Positions 8,481 to 16,605 of a stretch of DNA of 64,000 bases are shown in pieces. Location: positions 49,161-113,160 of the forward strand of contig NZ_BCRG01000013.1 of the NCBI RefSeq assembly GCF_001552475.1, in the 5' to 3' direction. The notes under the pieces are model-generated. The model searched no databases, was not told the DNA's origin, and saw only the letters and a list, made by a program, of their open reading frames with translations. The stretch's first letter is position 1. Every line of letters begins with the position of its first letter. Made by a program: the position numbers and the translations under genes. The DNA comes from Microbacterium oleivorans NBRC 103075. Lineage in GTDB: Bacteria; Actinomycetota; Actinomycetes; Actinomycetales; Microbacteriaceae.

Positions 8481-9172
8481 CCCCCGTCCTCATCGCCTGC
8501 TCGCACGGCACCAGTTCGCTCGACGGCCGCGCCGCCATCTCGGCCGTCGTCGAGAAGGTCCGTCACCTCCTCCCCCACGTCGCCGTCCATGAGGCCTTCG
8601 TCGACGTGCAACAACCCGAGATCGACGACGTCGTGCGGTCGACCTCGCCGCGGCCGACCGTCATCGTGCCGCTCCTTCTGTCGACCGGATTCCACACGAA
8701 GGTCGACATCGCCCGAGCGGTGACGGATGCAGGGCCCCGCGCGACCGCGACCGTCGCCCTCGGCCCGCATCCCCTCCTGGCCGACCTGCTCGCGGCCCGC
8801 CTGCACGACGCCGGACTCGCTCCGGGTGACGCGGTGGTGCTCGCCGCTGCGGGGTCGAGCGACCCAGCGGCATCCGTCGACGTCGCCGGGATGGCCGGCG
8901 TGCTGCAGGACCGCATCGCGGCGCCGGTGTCGGTCGGCTTCGCCGCGGGCGCGGGAGTCCGCATCGGCGAGGCGGTGGCGATCGCGCGAGCGAACGGGGC
9001 GAGGCGGGTCGTGGCCGCAAGTTACGTCCTCGCGCCGGGATTCTTCGCGGATGTCATCGGGCGGTCCGGCGCCGACCTCGTGACCGCTCCGCTGGCTCCG
9101 GACGACGCGGTCGCGGCGGTCGTCGTCGAGCGCTACCTGAATGCCGTGGCGAGCGTCGCCCGCGCAGCCTGA
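8477..9172 (+). CDS. sirohydrochlorin ferrochelatase (CbiX/SirB-like)
   Basis: 231-aa chelatase with two CbiX-type repeats. The first opens with LIACSHGTSS, which carries the metal-site histidine; a second ACS-like position is replaced by VVLAAAGSSDP. Expected to insert iron into sirohydrochlorin as the last step of siroheme synthesis, completing the route begun by CobA. The GTG overlaps the hemD stop, making it the fifth gene of the coupled nirB operon. A cobalt chelatase role is possible from sequence alone but the operon favours iron. Confidence 0.9.
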   Translation: MTPVLIACSHGTSSLDGRAAISAVVEKVRHLLPHVAVHEAFVDVQQPEIDDVVRSTSPRPTVIVPLLLSTGFHTKVDIARAVTDAGPRATATVALGPHPLLADLLAARLHDAGLAPGDAVVLAAAGSSDPAASVDVAGMAGVLQDRIAAPVSVGFAAGAGVRIGEAVAIARANGARRVVAASYVLAPGFFADVIGRSGADLVTAPLAPDDAVAAVVVERYLNAVASVARAA

Positions 9173-9178
9173 GCCCGG

Positions 9179-10054
9179 TCAGCCGACCGGCTCGGCAACC
9201 TCGTCGGCTCGACGGCCCGCGGTGCGGACGGCACCGATCGACGCGACGATGACGAGGGCGATGCCGAAGAGCTCCACGACGGTGAGGTGTTGCCCGAGCA
9301 GCAGGAATCCGGCGAGCGCAGCCGTCGCCGGGGCGAGTGCCATGAGAATCCCGAAGACCGCCGCAGGAAGGCGTCGGAGCGCGATGAGCTCGAGTGCGTA
9401 GGGAATGGTCGACGACAGCAGCGCGACGGCGGCGCCGAGCGCGACGAGGTCGATCCGCAGGAGCGCCGCCCCCGCGTTGGCGATTCCGAAGGGCAGGGCG
9501 ATGACCGCGCCGACCGCCATGGCGAAGGCGAGCCCATCGAGCTTCGGGAAGGCCGCTCCCACCTTGGCCGACGCGAGGATGTAGAACGCCCAGCTGACCG
9601 CGGCACCGAGCGCGAAGAGGACGCCCAGGAGGTCCAGCCGGTCGAGGCCGCCGCCGCCCAGCGCGACGACGCCGACGAGTGCGAGGCCCGCCCAGAGCCA
9701 GGCCGAGGCCCGCTTGCTCGCGATGATCGAGAGGGTGAGCGGTCCGAGCACCTCGATCGTGACTGTCACCCCGAGGGGGAGCCTCTCGAGCGCGAGGTAG
9801 AAGAACCCGTTCATGACGGCGAGCGCGACGCCGAGCTGCACGACGCCGACCCACGAGGCACGACGGTGCCCCCGCCACGACGGGCGGGCGATGAGGCCCA
9901 GGACGATCGCCGAGAACACGAGCCGCAGCATCACCATGCCGAGCGGGCCGACCTCGGGGAAGAGGATGACGGCGAGGGAGGCACCCACCTCCTGGCAGCA
10001 GAGACCGACGACGACCAGGCCGGTGGCCGTCGTCGACGTGCTGCGGGCGGTCAC
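9179..10054 (-). CDS. EamA-family exporter, RhtA-like
   Basis: 291-aa DMT-superfamily membrane protein with about ten hydrophobic helices. The opening QEVGASLAVILFPEVGP and the segment FYLALERLPLGVTVTIEVLGPL are characteristic of the RhtA group that exports threonine, homoserine and related compounds. The GTG start overlaps the stop of the upstream serine-hydrolase gene by four bases, so the two are co-translated. The real substrate is not predictable. It ends 6 bp from the oppositely oriented cbiX gene, with no clear terminator between. Confidence 0.85.
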   Translation of the reverse strand: MTARSTSTTATGLVVVGLCCQEVGASLAVILFPEVGPLGMVMLRLVFSAIVLGLIARPSWRGHRRASWVGVVQLGVALAVMNGFFYLALERLPLGVTVTIEVLGPLTLSIIASKRASAWLWAGLALVGVVALGGGGLDRLDLLGVLFALGAAVSWAFYILASAKVGAAFPKLDGLAFAMAVGAVIALPFGIANAGAALLRIDLVALGAAVALLSSTIPYALELIALRRLPAAVFGILMALAPATAALAGFLLLGQHLTVVELFGIALVIVASIGAVRTAGRRADEVAEPVG

Positions 10055-11304
10055 TCGCCGCAGATGGCGTAGCCGTCGAGCTGCGAGCTGAGGCTGTCAG
10101 CGGTCCAGGGGAGGCCGATCTCGGGAGCCGTACGCCCGTCGGCGGCCGGTGCCTTCGATGCCAGCGCCGCGAGCTGCCACGCCAGGAGGCGGGCGACGTT
10201 CGCAGAGGCGCGCGAGTCGTTCAGCACGACGACGACCGACATGCCCGTCTCACGATCGGCGAAGGCGGCGACCATGTATCCGGGCAGCGAGCCGTACTGG
10301 CCGATGAGGCTGCCGGCCTGGAACGTGCCACCGCCCGTCGTGAACCAGGTCGGCTGCTCGCCGTTCACGGGTCGCGGGTTCTCGAAGCGCTTGTCGGTGT
10401 CATACGGTCGCGCGCCGACGGCCAGCGACCGGACATAGGTCGACAGGTCCGAGACGTCGGAGACGACTCCCGCCGATGCCGCCCCGATGCTCGAGGTGAG
10501 GTCGGTCATGTCGGTCGGCGCGCTGCAATCGGGCTTCTTGTTCTTGCCCGTGACGAGGTAGGAGCCCTTGAGTCGGTCGCCCCCGCCAACCCCCGCAGGG
10601 TACGTGCTGGAGGTCATGTCGAGGGGGTCGAAGACGTACTCGTCGTACAGCTCGGCAAGCGGCTTTCCGGCGGCTCGCTCGAGCACCAGTCCGAGCAGGA
10701 CGTAGCCGGTGTCGGAATCGCCGTACCGCGCTCCGGGCTCGAAGGCCGCCGGCTGCCCGATGCCATAGGCGACGAGTTCCCGCGGGTTCCACACGCGCTC
10801 GGGCGTCGCGCGAACTCGGGAGAAGACCGAACCAAGGTAGCTGTGGAGGCCGCTCGTGCTGTCGCAGAGCTGGCCGAGGGTGACCTTGCTCTGGCCCGGA
10901 TAGGCATCGAGCCACTCGGTGACGCTGTCGTCGAGCTTCACCGTGCCCTTGTCGACCAGGGCGTAGAGCAGATCGCACGTCATCGGACGCGTGACGTTGA
11001 CCGCTTTGAACGTCATGGAGGGGTCGACCTTCGGTCCGCCGGCACCAGAAGTCCCGACTCCTGCGACCCACTCGCCCGACCACGGGACCGAGACCGAGAC
11101 GATCGCGCCGCTGGCGCCGATCGAGGTCATGGCCTTCTCGGTGAGGGCCTGCATCTGCTTCGTCATATCGGACGGGAGCGACCCGTCGACCTGATCGACG
11201 CCGATGTTGATCTTCTCAGGCTCGGGCGCACACGCACCGAGACCCATCGCGAGGCCGAGCGCCGTCACTGCAGCGACCACTCGTCTGGACACCCGTCCTG
11301 CCAC
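10051..11304 (-). CDS. lipoprotein of the serine beta-lactamase/DD-peptidase fold with all three catalytic motifs altered
   Basis: 417 aa. The N-terminus is a lipoprotein signal with LGAC (Cys25). The rest aligns by eye with class C beta-lactamase-like serine hydrolases, but the active-site motifs are degenerate: SxxK (normally GSVTK) is VNVTR, giving Asn103 and Arg106; YxN is Asp196-Ser197-Asp198; the HTG triad is Gln336-Tyr337-Gly338. The frame is intact and flanking fold signatures such as LCDSTSGLHSYLG, DTGYVLLGLVLERAAGKPL and SLPGYMVAAFADRETGMSVVVV are well kept. It is therefore probably a surface pseudoenzyme, perhaps a binding protein. It is translationally coupled to the RhtA-like exporter. 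Confidence 0.85.
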   Translation of the reverse strand: MAGRVSRRVVAAVTALGLAMGLGACAPEPEKINIGVDQVDGSLPSDMTKQMQALTEKAMTSIGASGAIVSVSVPWSGEWVAGVGTSGAGGPKVDPSMTFKAVNVTRPMTCDLLYALVDKGTVKLDDSVTEWLDAYPGQSKVTLGQLCDSTSGLHSYLGSVFSRVRATPERVWNPRELVAYGIGQPAAFEPGARYGDSDTGYVLLGLVLERAAGKPLAELYDEYVFDPLDMTSSTYPAGVGGGDRLKGSYLVTGKNKKPDCSAPTDMTDLTSSIGAASAGVVSDVSDLSTYVRSLAVGARPYDTDKRFENPRPVNGEQPTWFTTGGGTFQAGSLIGQYGSLPGYMVAAFADRETGMSVVVVLNDSRASANVARLLAWQLAALASKAPAADGRTAPEIGLPWTADSLSSQLDGYAICGE

Positions 11305-11396
11305 GCGCAGATCACCCCCGTCTTCCGTTTCAACGATTACAACACACCGGTTCGCACCTCCCCGTCACCCACGGCGCGGGTGACGGATCCGGCGGC

Positions 11397-12791
11397 TCAT
11401 CCGGCGTTCTGCGCGGCCCGCACCCCGGCCATGAAACGCCGCACGTCACGGTCGACCAGGATGTCGGCGGGCCGGAGAGGCCGCGAAAGGTACAGCCCGT
11501 CGAGCGTCGTCAGCCGCGACAGCGCGACGTACGTCTGCCCCGGCGCGAAGGCACCGTGGCCGAGGTCGATGATCGCGCGGTCGTAGGTCTTGCCCTGCGA
11601 CTTGTGGATCGTGACCGCCCACGCCAGTCGCAGCGGGAACTGCGTGTACTCCGCGACGATCTCGCGGGTCAGCTTGCGGGTGGCCGGATCGTACGCGTAG
11701 CGGAACTTCTCCCACACGGTCGGCTCGACGTCGTGCTCCTCGCCGTCGAGCTCGACGCGCACGGTCCCCCCGGCGATGCGGCATACGGTCCCGATCGAGC
11801 CGTTCACCCAGCGCGGACCGTCGCCGCCGAACCCGCCGATGTCGTTGCGGAGGAACATGACCTGGGCGCCGACCTTGAGCTGCAGCTCCTGATCGGCGGG
11901 ATATGAGGCGTCGCCGCGACCGAAGTCACCGCTGATCTCCGCTCGCGCCGTCTGAGCGGGCCCGGGAAGCGCGTCGAGGTGACGCTGGTTGATTCTCGAC
12001 ACGATGTCATTGCGGGTCGCAAGGGTGATGATCGGCACCTCGCCGACGGCCGGCTCGGGCGGTTTCCGCGCGCCGGCGGTGTTCAGCGCCTCCGCGATGT
12101 CGGCGGTCACGATCCCGTGGCGCACCGCGTTGAGCATCGTCTTGAACGAATCGTCGGACTGCCGGTGGATGTTGCGGAGCTCGGCGATGTGCAGCGGAGC
12201 GCCGACGCGGCCGAGATCGAGCAGCCCGTCGGAGCGGATGGCACCGGCATCTGCTCGGGGACCCGACCACACCTGCGCGTCGAAGAACCAGAACGAGCGG
12301 TAGTGGTCCTGGATGTAGCGCAGCTCGTCGCCGCGGGGCGGGACGGGCGAGAGCTGGTACGGGTCGCCGAACATGACGACCTGCACGCCGCCGAATGCCT
12401 CGGCGCGCTTGCGACGGGCCTGGCGGAGCGAGCGGTCGATGGCATCCATCACGTCGGCGTTCACCATCGAGACCTCGTCGATGATGAGCGTGTCGATCGC
12501 ATTGAGGATCTTGCGCGTCGCCTCGGTCTGCTCGATCTCGCTGTCGGCGATCAGTCCGATCGGAAGCTTGAACAGCGAGTGGATCGTCTGGCCCTCGACG
12601 TTGAGCGCCGCGACTCCCGTGGGTGCGCAGACGGCGATCTGCTTCTCGGTGTTCCAGGAGAGGTGCTGCAGGAGAGTGGACTTGCCGGTTCCCGCGCGAC
12701 CGGTCACGAACACGTGCTCGCGGGTGTCTTCGATGAGACGGAAGAGCGCGTCCTGTTCGGGAGACAGGGGCGGCAGGGTCACCGGAACCAT
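11397..12791 (-). CDS. Pif1-like / RecD-type superfamily 1 helicase
   Basis: 464-aa ATP-dependent 5'-3' DNA helicase of the Pif1/RecD group. Walker A is GRAGTGKST at residues 31-39, motif Ia lies in APTGVAALNVEGQTIHS, Walker B is LIIDEVSMV, motif III is VVMFGDPYQLSPV, and motifs V/VI are VTIHKSQGKTYD and YVALSRLTTLDGL. Such proteins resolve forks or G-quadruplexes; this one is a stand-alone single-domain form. The ATG at 12791 is 35 bp from the divergent gene at 12827, so both promoters share that short spacer. Confidence 0.9.
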   Translation of the reverse strand: MVPVTLPPLSPEQDALFRLIEDTREHVFVTGRAGTGKSTLLQHLSWNTEKQIAVCAPTGVAALNVEGQTIHSLFKLPIGLIADSEIEQTEATRKILNAIDTLIIDEVSMVNADVMDAIDRSLRQARRKRAEAFGGVQVVMFGDPYQLSPVPPRGDELRYIQDHYRSFWFFDAQVWSGPRADAGAIRSDGLLDLGRVGAPLHIAELRNIHRQSDDSFKTMLNAVRHGIVTADIAEALNTAGARKPPEPAVGEVPIITLATRNDIVSRINQRHLDALPGPAQTARAEISGDFGRGDASYPADQELQLKVGAQVMFLRNDIGGFGGDGPRWVNGSIGTVCRIAGGTVRVELDGEEHDVEPTVWEKFRYAYDPATRKLTREIVAEYTQFPLRLAWAVTIHKSQGKTYDRAIIDLGHGAFAPGQTYVALSRLTTLDGLYLSRPLRPADILVDRDVRRFMAGVRAAQNAG

Positions 12792-12814
12792 GCTAGCTAC
12801 CAGCCGAGCTTTCC

Positions 12815-12820
12815 TAGACT
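12815..12820 (+). promoter_or_regulatory. -10 element, leaderless promoter of the gene at 12827
   Basis: TAGACT ends six bases before the GTG at 12827. With a start site about seven bases after the hexamer, the transcript would begin at the GTG, which fits the lack of any Shine-Dalgarno sequence in the 35-bp divergent spacer. Confidence 0.5.
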
Positions 12821-12826
12821 GAGCGT

Positions 12827-13939
12827 GTGGAACACGATGGGGGCGATGTGACGGCAGAAGCCCCTGTCGCGCGCACCCGCACCGCGACCGTCGCCGGTCC
12901 GCGGCGCCGACGGAAGCTCGCGGCCGATCTGGCGGCGCTGAGTGTGGTCGGCATCCTCCTCGTCGGTGCGATCGGTGCGACCTCCGCGGTGCTCTACCGC
13001 CAGCTCTACAGCCCGACCGCGTTCGTCCTGGACTACCTGCACCTGCTCGCCGACGGCCGCGCGACCGACGCGCTCCTCGTCCCCGGGGTGTCGGCGTCGT
13101 CGAAGACCCTCGCCGCCGCCGACCTGCCGGAGGACGCGAGCGGAGCCCTCCTCCGCAGCAGCACCCTGACGCCCCTGTCCGACGTCGAGCCGGTGTCGGA
13201 GAAGACGGATGCCGACGGCACGACCACTGTGACGGTGACGTATCGCGTCGGCGGTCACGCCGGCGCGACCTCGTTCCAGGTGGAGCGCGACGCGCAGGAC
13301 GACGGGATCCTTCCCCGCTGGCGTTTCGCGAAGAGCCCGCTCGCCGTCATCGAGCTCGCCGTCAAGGGATCGATGCAGTTCGAGGTGAACGGCTTCTCGG
13401 TCGACAAGCGTCAAGTGTCCCCCGACGGCAACGAGGCCGATCCGCTCGACCCGATCCCGATGCTGGCCTTTTCTCCGGGGCTGTACTCGATCAAGGTCGA
13501 CACCGCCGCGACCACGAGTCCCGGGGTCGCCGTACTCTCGGACACCCCGCTTGCCGAGATCCCCGTTTCGTTCCAAGCCGAGCCGACGGACAAGTTCATC
13601 GGGGTCGTGCAGAAGCAGGTCGATGGCTTCCTGGCGCAGTGCGCGACGCAGAAGGTGCTGCAGCCGACGGGATGCCCCTTCGGCTACTACGTGCGCAACC
13701 GCATCGTCGAGCCGCCGAACTGGAAGATCGAAGAGAACCCTGTCGTCACCCTCGAACCCGACGGCGCCGGCTGGGCGATCACCCGCACGCAGGCCGTCGC
13801 GAAGATCGAGGTGCAGATCCGGTCGATCTTCGACGGATCGGTCTACAACGTGACCGAGCTGGTGCCGTTCTTCCTCACGGGCAAGATCACGATCCTGCCC
13901 GACGGAACCGCGTCGATCGCGGTCTCGGCCGCAGACTGA
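12827..13939 (+). CDS. single-pass membrane protein of unknown function
   Basis: 370 aa. An Arg-rich cytoplasmic start of about 35 residues precedes one transmembrane helix (about 36-57); the remainder is predicted extracytoplasmic beta-rich sequence with two cysteines (in AQCAT and TGCPFGYYV) that could form a disulfide. No catalytic motif was recognised. A surface or wall-associated role is inferred. It converges on the CtaG gene, ending 6 bp from it. Confidence 0.7.
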   Translation: MEHDGGDVTAEAPVARTRTATVAGPRRRRKLAADLAALSVVGILLVGAIGATSAVLYRQLYSPTAFVLDYLHLLADGRATDALLVPGVSASSKTLAAADLPEDASGALLRSSTLTPLSDVEPVSEKTDADGTTTVTVTYRVGGHAGATSFQVERDAQDDGILPRWRFAKSPLAVIELAVKGSMQFEVNGFSVDKRQVSPDGNEADPLDPIPMLAFSPGLYSIKVDTAATTSPGVAVLSDTPLAEIPVSFQAEPTDKFIGVVQKQVDGFLAQCATQKVLQPTGCPFGYYVRNRIVEPPNWKIEENPVVTLEPDGAGWAITRTQAVAKIEVQIRSIFDGSVYNVTELVPFFLTGKITILPDGTASIAVSAAD

Positions 13940-13945
13940 TCGGAT

Positions 13946-15937
13946 TCAGCGCGCTGCGTGGCGCTCGGCATCCCGTTCGTCACGGGCGGCGATCTCGGCC
14001 AACCGCGCGTTGTACGCCTCGAGTTCCGCGTCGCCACTGCGATCGGCCTGACGGTCGCCGCTGCGCTGACTGCGCTCGTCGGAACGGTTCCACTGCACGG
14101 CCACGACGATCGCGAGGATGAGCGTCGGGATCTCACCGATGGACCACGCGATGCCGCCGCCGGTGTACTGGTCGGAGAGGGGATCGAGACCCCACTCGCG
14201 ACCCATCGACCCGAACCACTCTGCGACGAACAGTCCCGACGACATCATGATCGCAATGCCGAAGAAGGCGTGCATCGCCATGACGCCGATGAGGGTCAGC
14301 AGGCGGCCGGCGTGCGGCAGACGGTACGGCACCGGGTCGATGCCGACGAGCGACAGCACGAAGAGGTACCCGACGGTGAGGAAATGCACCACCATCCACT
14401 CGTGGCCGAGGTGCTCGTAGAGCGTCCAGCGGAAGAGGTCGGTGTAGTAGAACGCCCAGAGCGACACGATGAACAGTGCTGCTGCGACGAGCGGGTGCGT
14501 GATGATCTTCGCGTAAGGGCTGTGCACTGCCCAGAGAATCCACTCCCGGCCCCCGCGCGTACCGTCGTCGCGCTTGCGGATCGCGCGCGACGCGAGCGTC
14601 ACGGGAGCGCCGAAGACGAGGCACATCGGAATCGCCATCGAGAGCAGCATGTGGCCCACCATGTGCATGCTGAACAGGTAGTCCTGGTACGCGTTCACCG
14701 GTCCGCAGGTGACGTAGAACAGCAGCGCGAGACCGATGCCCCAGAAGATCGTCCGCCCGACGGGCCATGCGTCGCCGCGTCGAACGAGGCGGCGGACGCC
14801 GGCGAAGTAGAAGAACAGGCCGAACCCGACGGCGAACGCCCAGATGAGATCGATGTCCCACGAGGTGACGAAGCGGTCGAGGGTCAGTTCGGGCGGCAGA
14901 GCGGACCCTGTCAGCACCTCGGCCGGTGTCCGGTCGAGCGGGAGTGTGGTGTCGACGGGAGGTGGCGTCAGCGAAAGGGCGACAGCCGCGCCCGAGGCGA
15001 TGCCCATGAACACGACCTCGACGGCGACGAGGGTCCAGAACCGGGCCGAGACGGCGGTCTCACGGATGCCCGCGATCAGGCGACGGCGATAGACGGCACC
15101 GAGCACTCCCATCGCCAGAAGGGCGACGACCTTCACCATGAGGAGAGCGCCGTACGCCGAGAAGAGGTTCTGGAACGTCAGGATGCCGACGGCCGCCCGC
15201 GCGATGCCCGACAGGGTCACGACGACGAAGGCGGCGAGCGCGATGCTGGAGTACCTCTGCAGGACGTTCGCGACCTTGCCGCGGTCGAGGAGCGGCCGCA
15301 GCAGGATCATGAGCAGGAGGCCGCCCAGCCACGCAGCCGCGGCGATGATGTGGAGCGCGAGCGACGTGACCGCGATGTTGTGGTTGGCCTCGCTGCCGGT
15401 GTGACCGGCGGTCGCCATCGGCACCATCGCGGCGATGGCGAGGATCGCCACGAAAAGGGTCGCCAGCCACCCGCGTACGGCGAAGGCGAGGACGGTGAGC
15501 GCGGCGCCCGCAACGGTCGTCATGAGCCAGGCGCGGCCGGGGTCGGTGTCGACGAGGAAACGCCCGAGCTGTTCGCCGAACGCGGCGTCGGCACTCGGTT
15601 GCGCGTTCAGGACTTTGAGGAAGGTGAGGTACGCCGTGGTGCCCGCGGAGACGGTGAGGATCGCGGCGCCGGCGGATGCGGCATCCAGTGCAAGATCGAA
15701 TTCCTTCGACCCGGACGCGAGCGCGAACAGCGCCAGGACGAGCGAGCCGACGAGCAGAGCCGCCGACAGGTTCACCGTGAGTTCGGCGACCGGCAGGACC
15801 CACCGGACGACGGGACCGGGGTCGCCGATCACGAGGGGTTTCGCTCCCCCGCCGTAGGCCAGTCCCAGGAGCAGGGCGACGAGACCGGCGCCCGCGAGGA
15901 TCGCCGGCCCGGCGAAGCGGAGAGCGCGCGGATTCAC
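13946..15937 (-). CDS. fusion of CopD-like copper transport domain and CtaG-like cytochrome oxidase assembly domain
   Basis: 663-aa polytopic membrane protein. The N-terminal half (about residues 1-310) resembles CopD, with membrane histidines in GHTGSEANHNIAVTSLALHI. The C-terminal half (about 340-620) is a caa3_CtaG domain, with MHMVGHMLLSMAIP, YEHLGHEWMVVHFLTVGYL and MHAFFGIAIMMS. Together they are thought to bring copper to the cytochrome c oxidase CuB site. A TAGGCT hexamer (complement of 15944-15949) sits exactly six bases before the GTG, suggesting a leaderless mRNA. The last 40 residues are charged and cytoplasmic. Confidence 0.9.
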   Translation of the reverse strand: MNPRALRFAGPAILAGAGLVALLLGLAYGGGAKPLVIGDPGPVVRWVLPVAELTVNLSAALLVGSLVLALFALASGSKEFDLALDAASAGAAILTVSAGTTAYLTFLKVLNAQPSADAAFGEQLGRFLVDTDPGRAWLMTTVAGAALTVLAFAVRGWLATLFVAILAIAAMVPMATAGHTGSEANHNIAVTSLALHIIAAAAWLGGLLLMILLRPLLDRGKVANVLQRYSSIALAAFVVVTLSGIARAAVGILTFQNLFSAYGALLMVKVVALLAMGVLGAVYRRRLIAGIRETAVSARFWTLVAVEVVFMGIASGAAVALSLTPPPVDTTLPLDRTPAEVLTGSALPPELTLDRFVTSWDIDLIWAFAVGFGLFFYFAGVRRLVRRGDAWPVGRTIFWGIGLALLFYVTCGPVNAYQDYLFSMHMVGHMLLSMAIPMCLVFGAPVTLASRAIRKRDDGTRGGREWILWAVHSPYAKIITHPLVAAALFIVSLWAFYYTDLFRWTLYEHLGHEWMVVHFLTVGYLFVLSLVGIDPVPYRLPHAGRLLTLIGVMAMHAFFGIAIMMSSGLFVAEWFGSMGREWGLDPLSDQYTGGGIAWSIGEIPTLILAIVVAVQWNRSDERSQRSGDRQADRSGDAELEAYNARLAEIAARDERDAERHAAR

Positions 15938-15972
15938 CCCTTCAGCCTACGCGCGGGCAGGTGGGGGAACGC

Positions 15973-16004
15973 CGAAGGGGGATGCCTCGCGGCATCCCCC
16001 TTCG
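15973..16004 (-). terminator. rho-independent-type terminator of the HU gene
   Basis: Perfect 14-bp stem (CGAAGGGGGATGCC and its complement) with the loop TCGC, 15 bp beyond the HU stop. No T-run follows, as is common in actinobacteria. Its arms contain the GGATGCC word that is frequent in this genome. Confidence 0.8.
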
Positions 16005-16019
16005 TACGACTGCAGCGTC

Positions 16020-16298
16020 TTACTTGACGGCAGCCTTCAGCTTCGAGCCGGCGCTGACCTTGACGCGCTTGCCGGCGGGGATGTTGATCTCGGCACCCGT
16101 CTGCGGGTTGCGGCCGGTGCGAGCGGAGGTCTCAACCTGCTCGAACGCGATCCAGCCCGGGATCGAGACCTTCTCGCCCTTGGCGACAGCCTCGGACACG
16201 GACGCGAACAGGCCGTCGACGACGCGCGAGACGGTGGCCTGGCTTTCGCCGGTGGCGCTGGCGATGCTGGCGACGAGTTCGGTCTTGGTGATGGCCAT
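16020..16298 (-). CDS. HU-family DNA-binding protein
   Basis: 92-aa nucleoid protein of the HU/IHF type, without the long lysine-rich tail of mycobacterial HupB. The beta-arm region is complete (ARTGRNPQTGAEINIPAG with the DNA-intercalating NP pair). It binds and bends DNA as a dimer. GGAGGAG precedes the ATG. It is transcribed alone, with a structured leader upstream and a strong hairpin terminator downstream. Confidence 0.95.
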   Translation of the reverse strand: MAITKTELVASIASATGESQATVSRVVDGLFASVSEAVAKGEKVSIPGWIAFEQVETSARTGRNPQTGAEINIPAGKRVKVSAGSKLKAAVK

Positions 16299-16311
16299 GG
16301 TGCTCCTCCAG

Positions 16312-16388
16312 ACGGCGGATCGCCGTCTTCAGTTACTCGGACCGACGGGATGACCGTCGGTTGGTCGTTGCGACCGGTCCCGAATATA
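16312..16388 (-). promoter_or_regulatory. promoter and two-hairpin leader of the HU gene
   Basis: Read on the minus strand: TATATT (complement of 16383-16388) is a near-consensus -10, followed by a leader of about 75 nt. The leader holds two 7-bp hairpins, CCGACGG/CCGTCGG (16342-16360 region) and GACGGCG/CGCCGTC (16312-16328), the second directly abutting the Shine-Dalgarno sequence. The hairpins could influence translation or stability of this abundant mRNA; that is inference. Confidence 0.5.
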
Positions 16389-16532
16389 CCCACGAACCGC
16401 GTTTTTCCGCGGATCTTCGGCCACCTGAGCCGTAATCCACCGGCGTGTCGCGTGTCTCGAGTGACTTTTGGGGCAGATGAGGCCCTTTCGGCCGGATTCC
16501 GCGTAATTCCGCGGAGGGGGTTGCTTTCGCCG

Positions 16533-16604
16533 CCCGTTCTCCGGATGAACCCCGTGCGCGGCACCGGGTCGGGCTGTCCGGAGACCATCCGTCCGGAGAA
16601 CGGG
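16533..16604. repeat. 13-bp perfect inverted repeat spanning 72 bp, beside the pip stop codon
   Basis: Arms CCCGTTCTCCGGA (16533-16545) and its exact complement (16592-16604) enclose 46 bp; a third TCCGGAGA copy lies at 16577-16584. It begins one base beyond the stop codon of the proline iminopeptidase gene on the minus strand. It may act as a 3'-end stabiliser or terminator. The end-to-end length equals that of the three GATTCGGAGA elements, but the sequence and inner layout differ. Confidence 0.5.
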
Positions 16605-16605
16605 C

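Noticed and set aside
13958..16027. A 689-codon plus-strand open frame opposite the CopD/CtaG gene
   Set aside because: Low-complexity Arg/Asp/Glu/His translation, no homology; the membrane protein on the minus strand is well supported.
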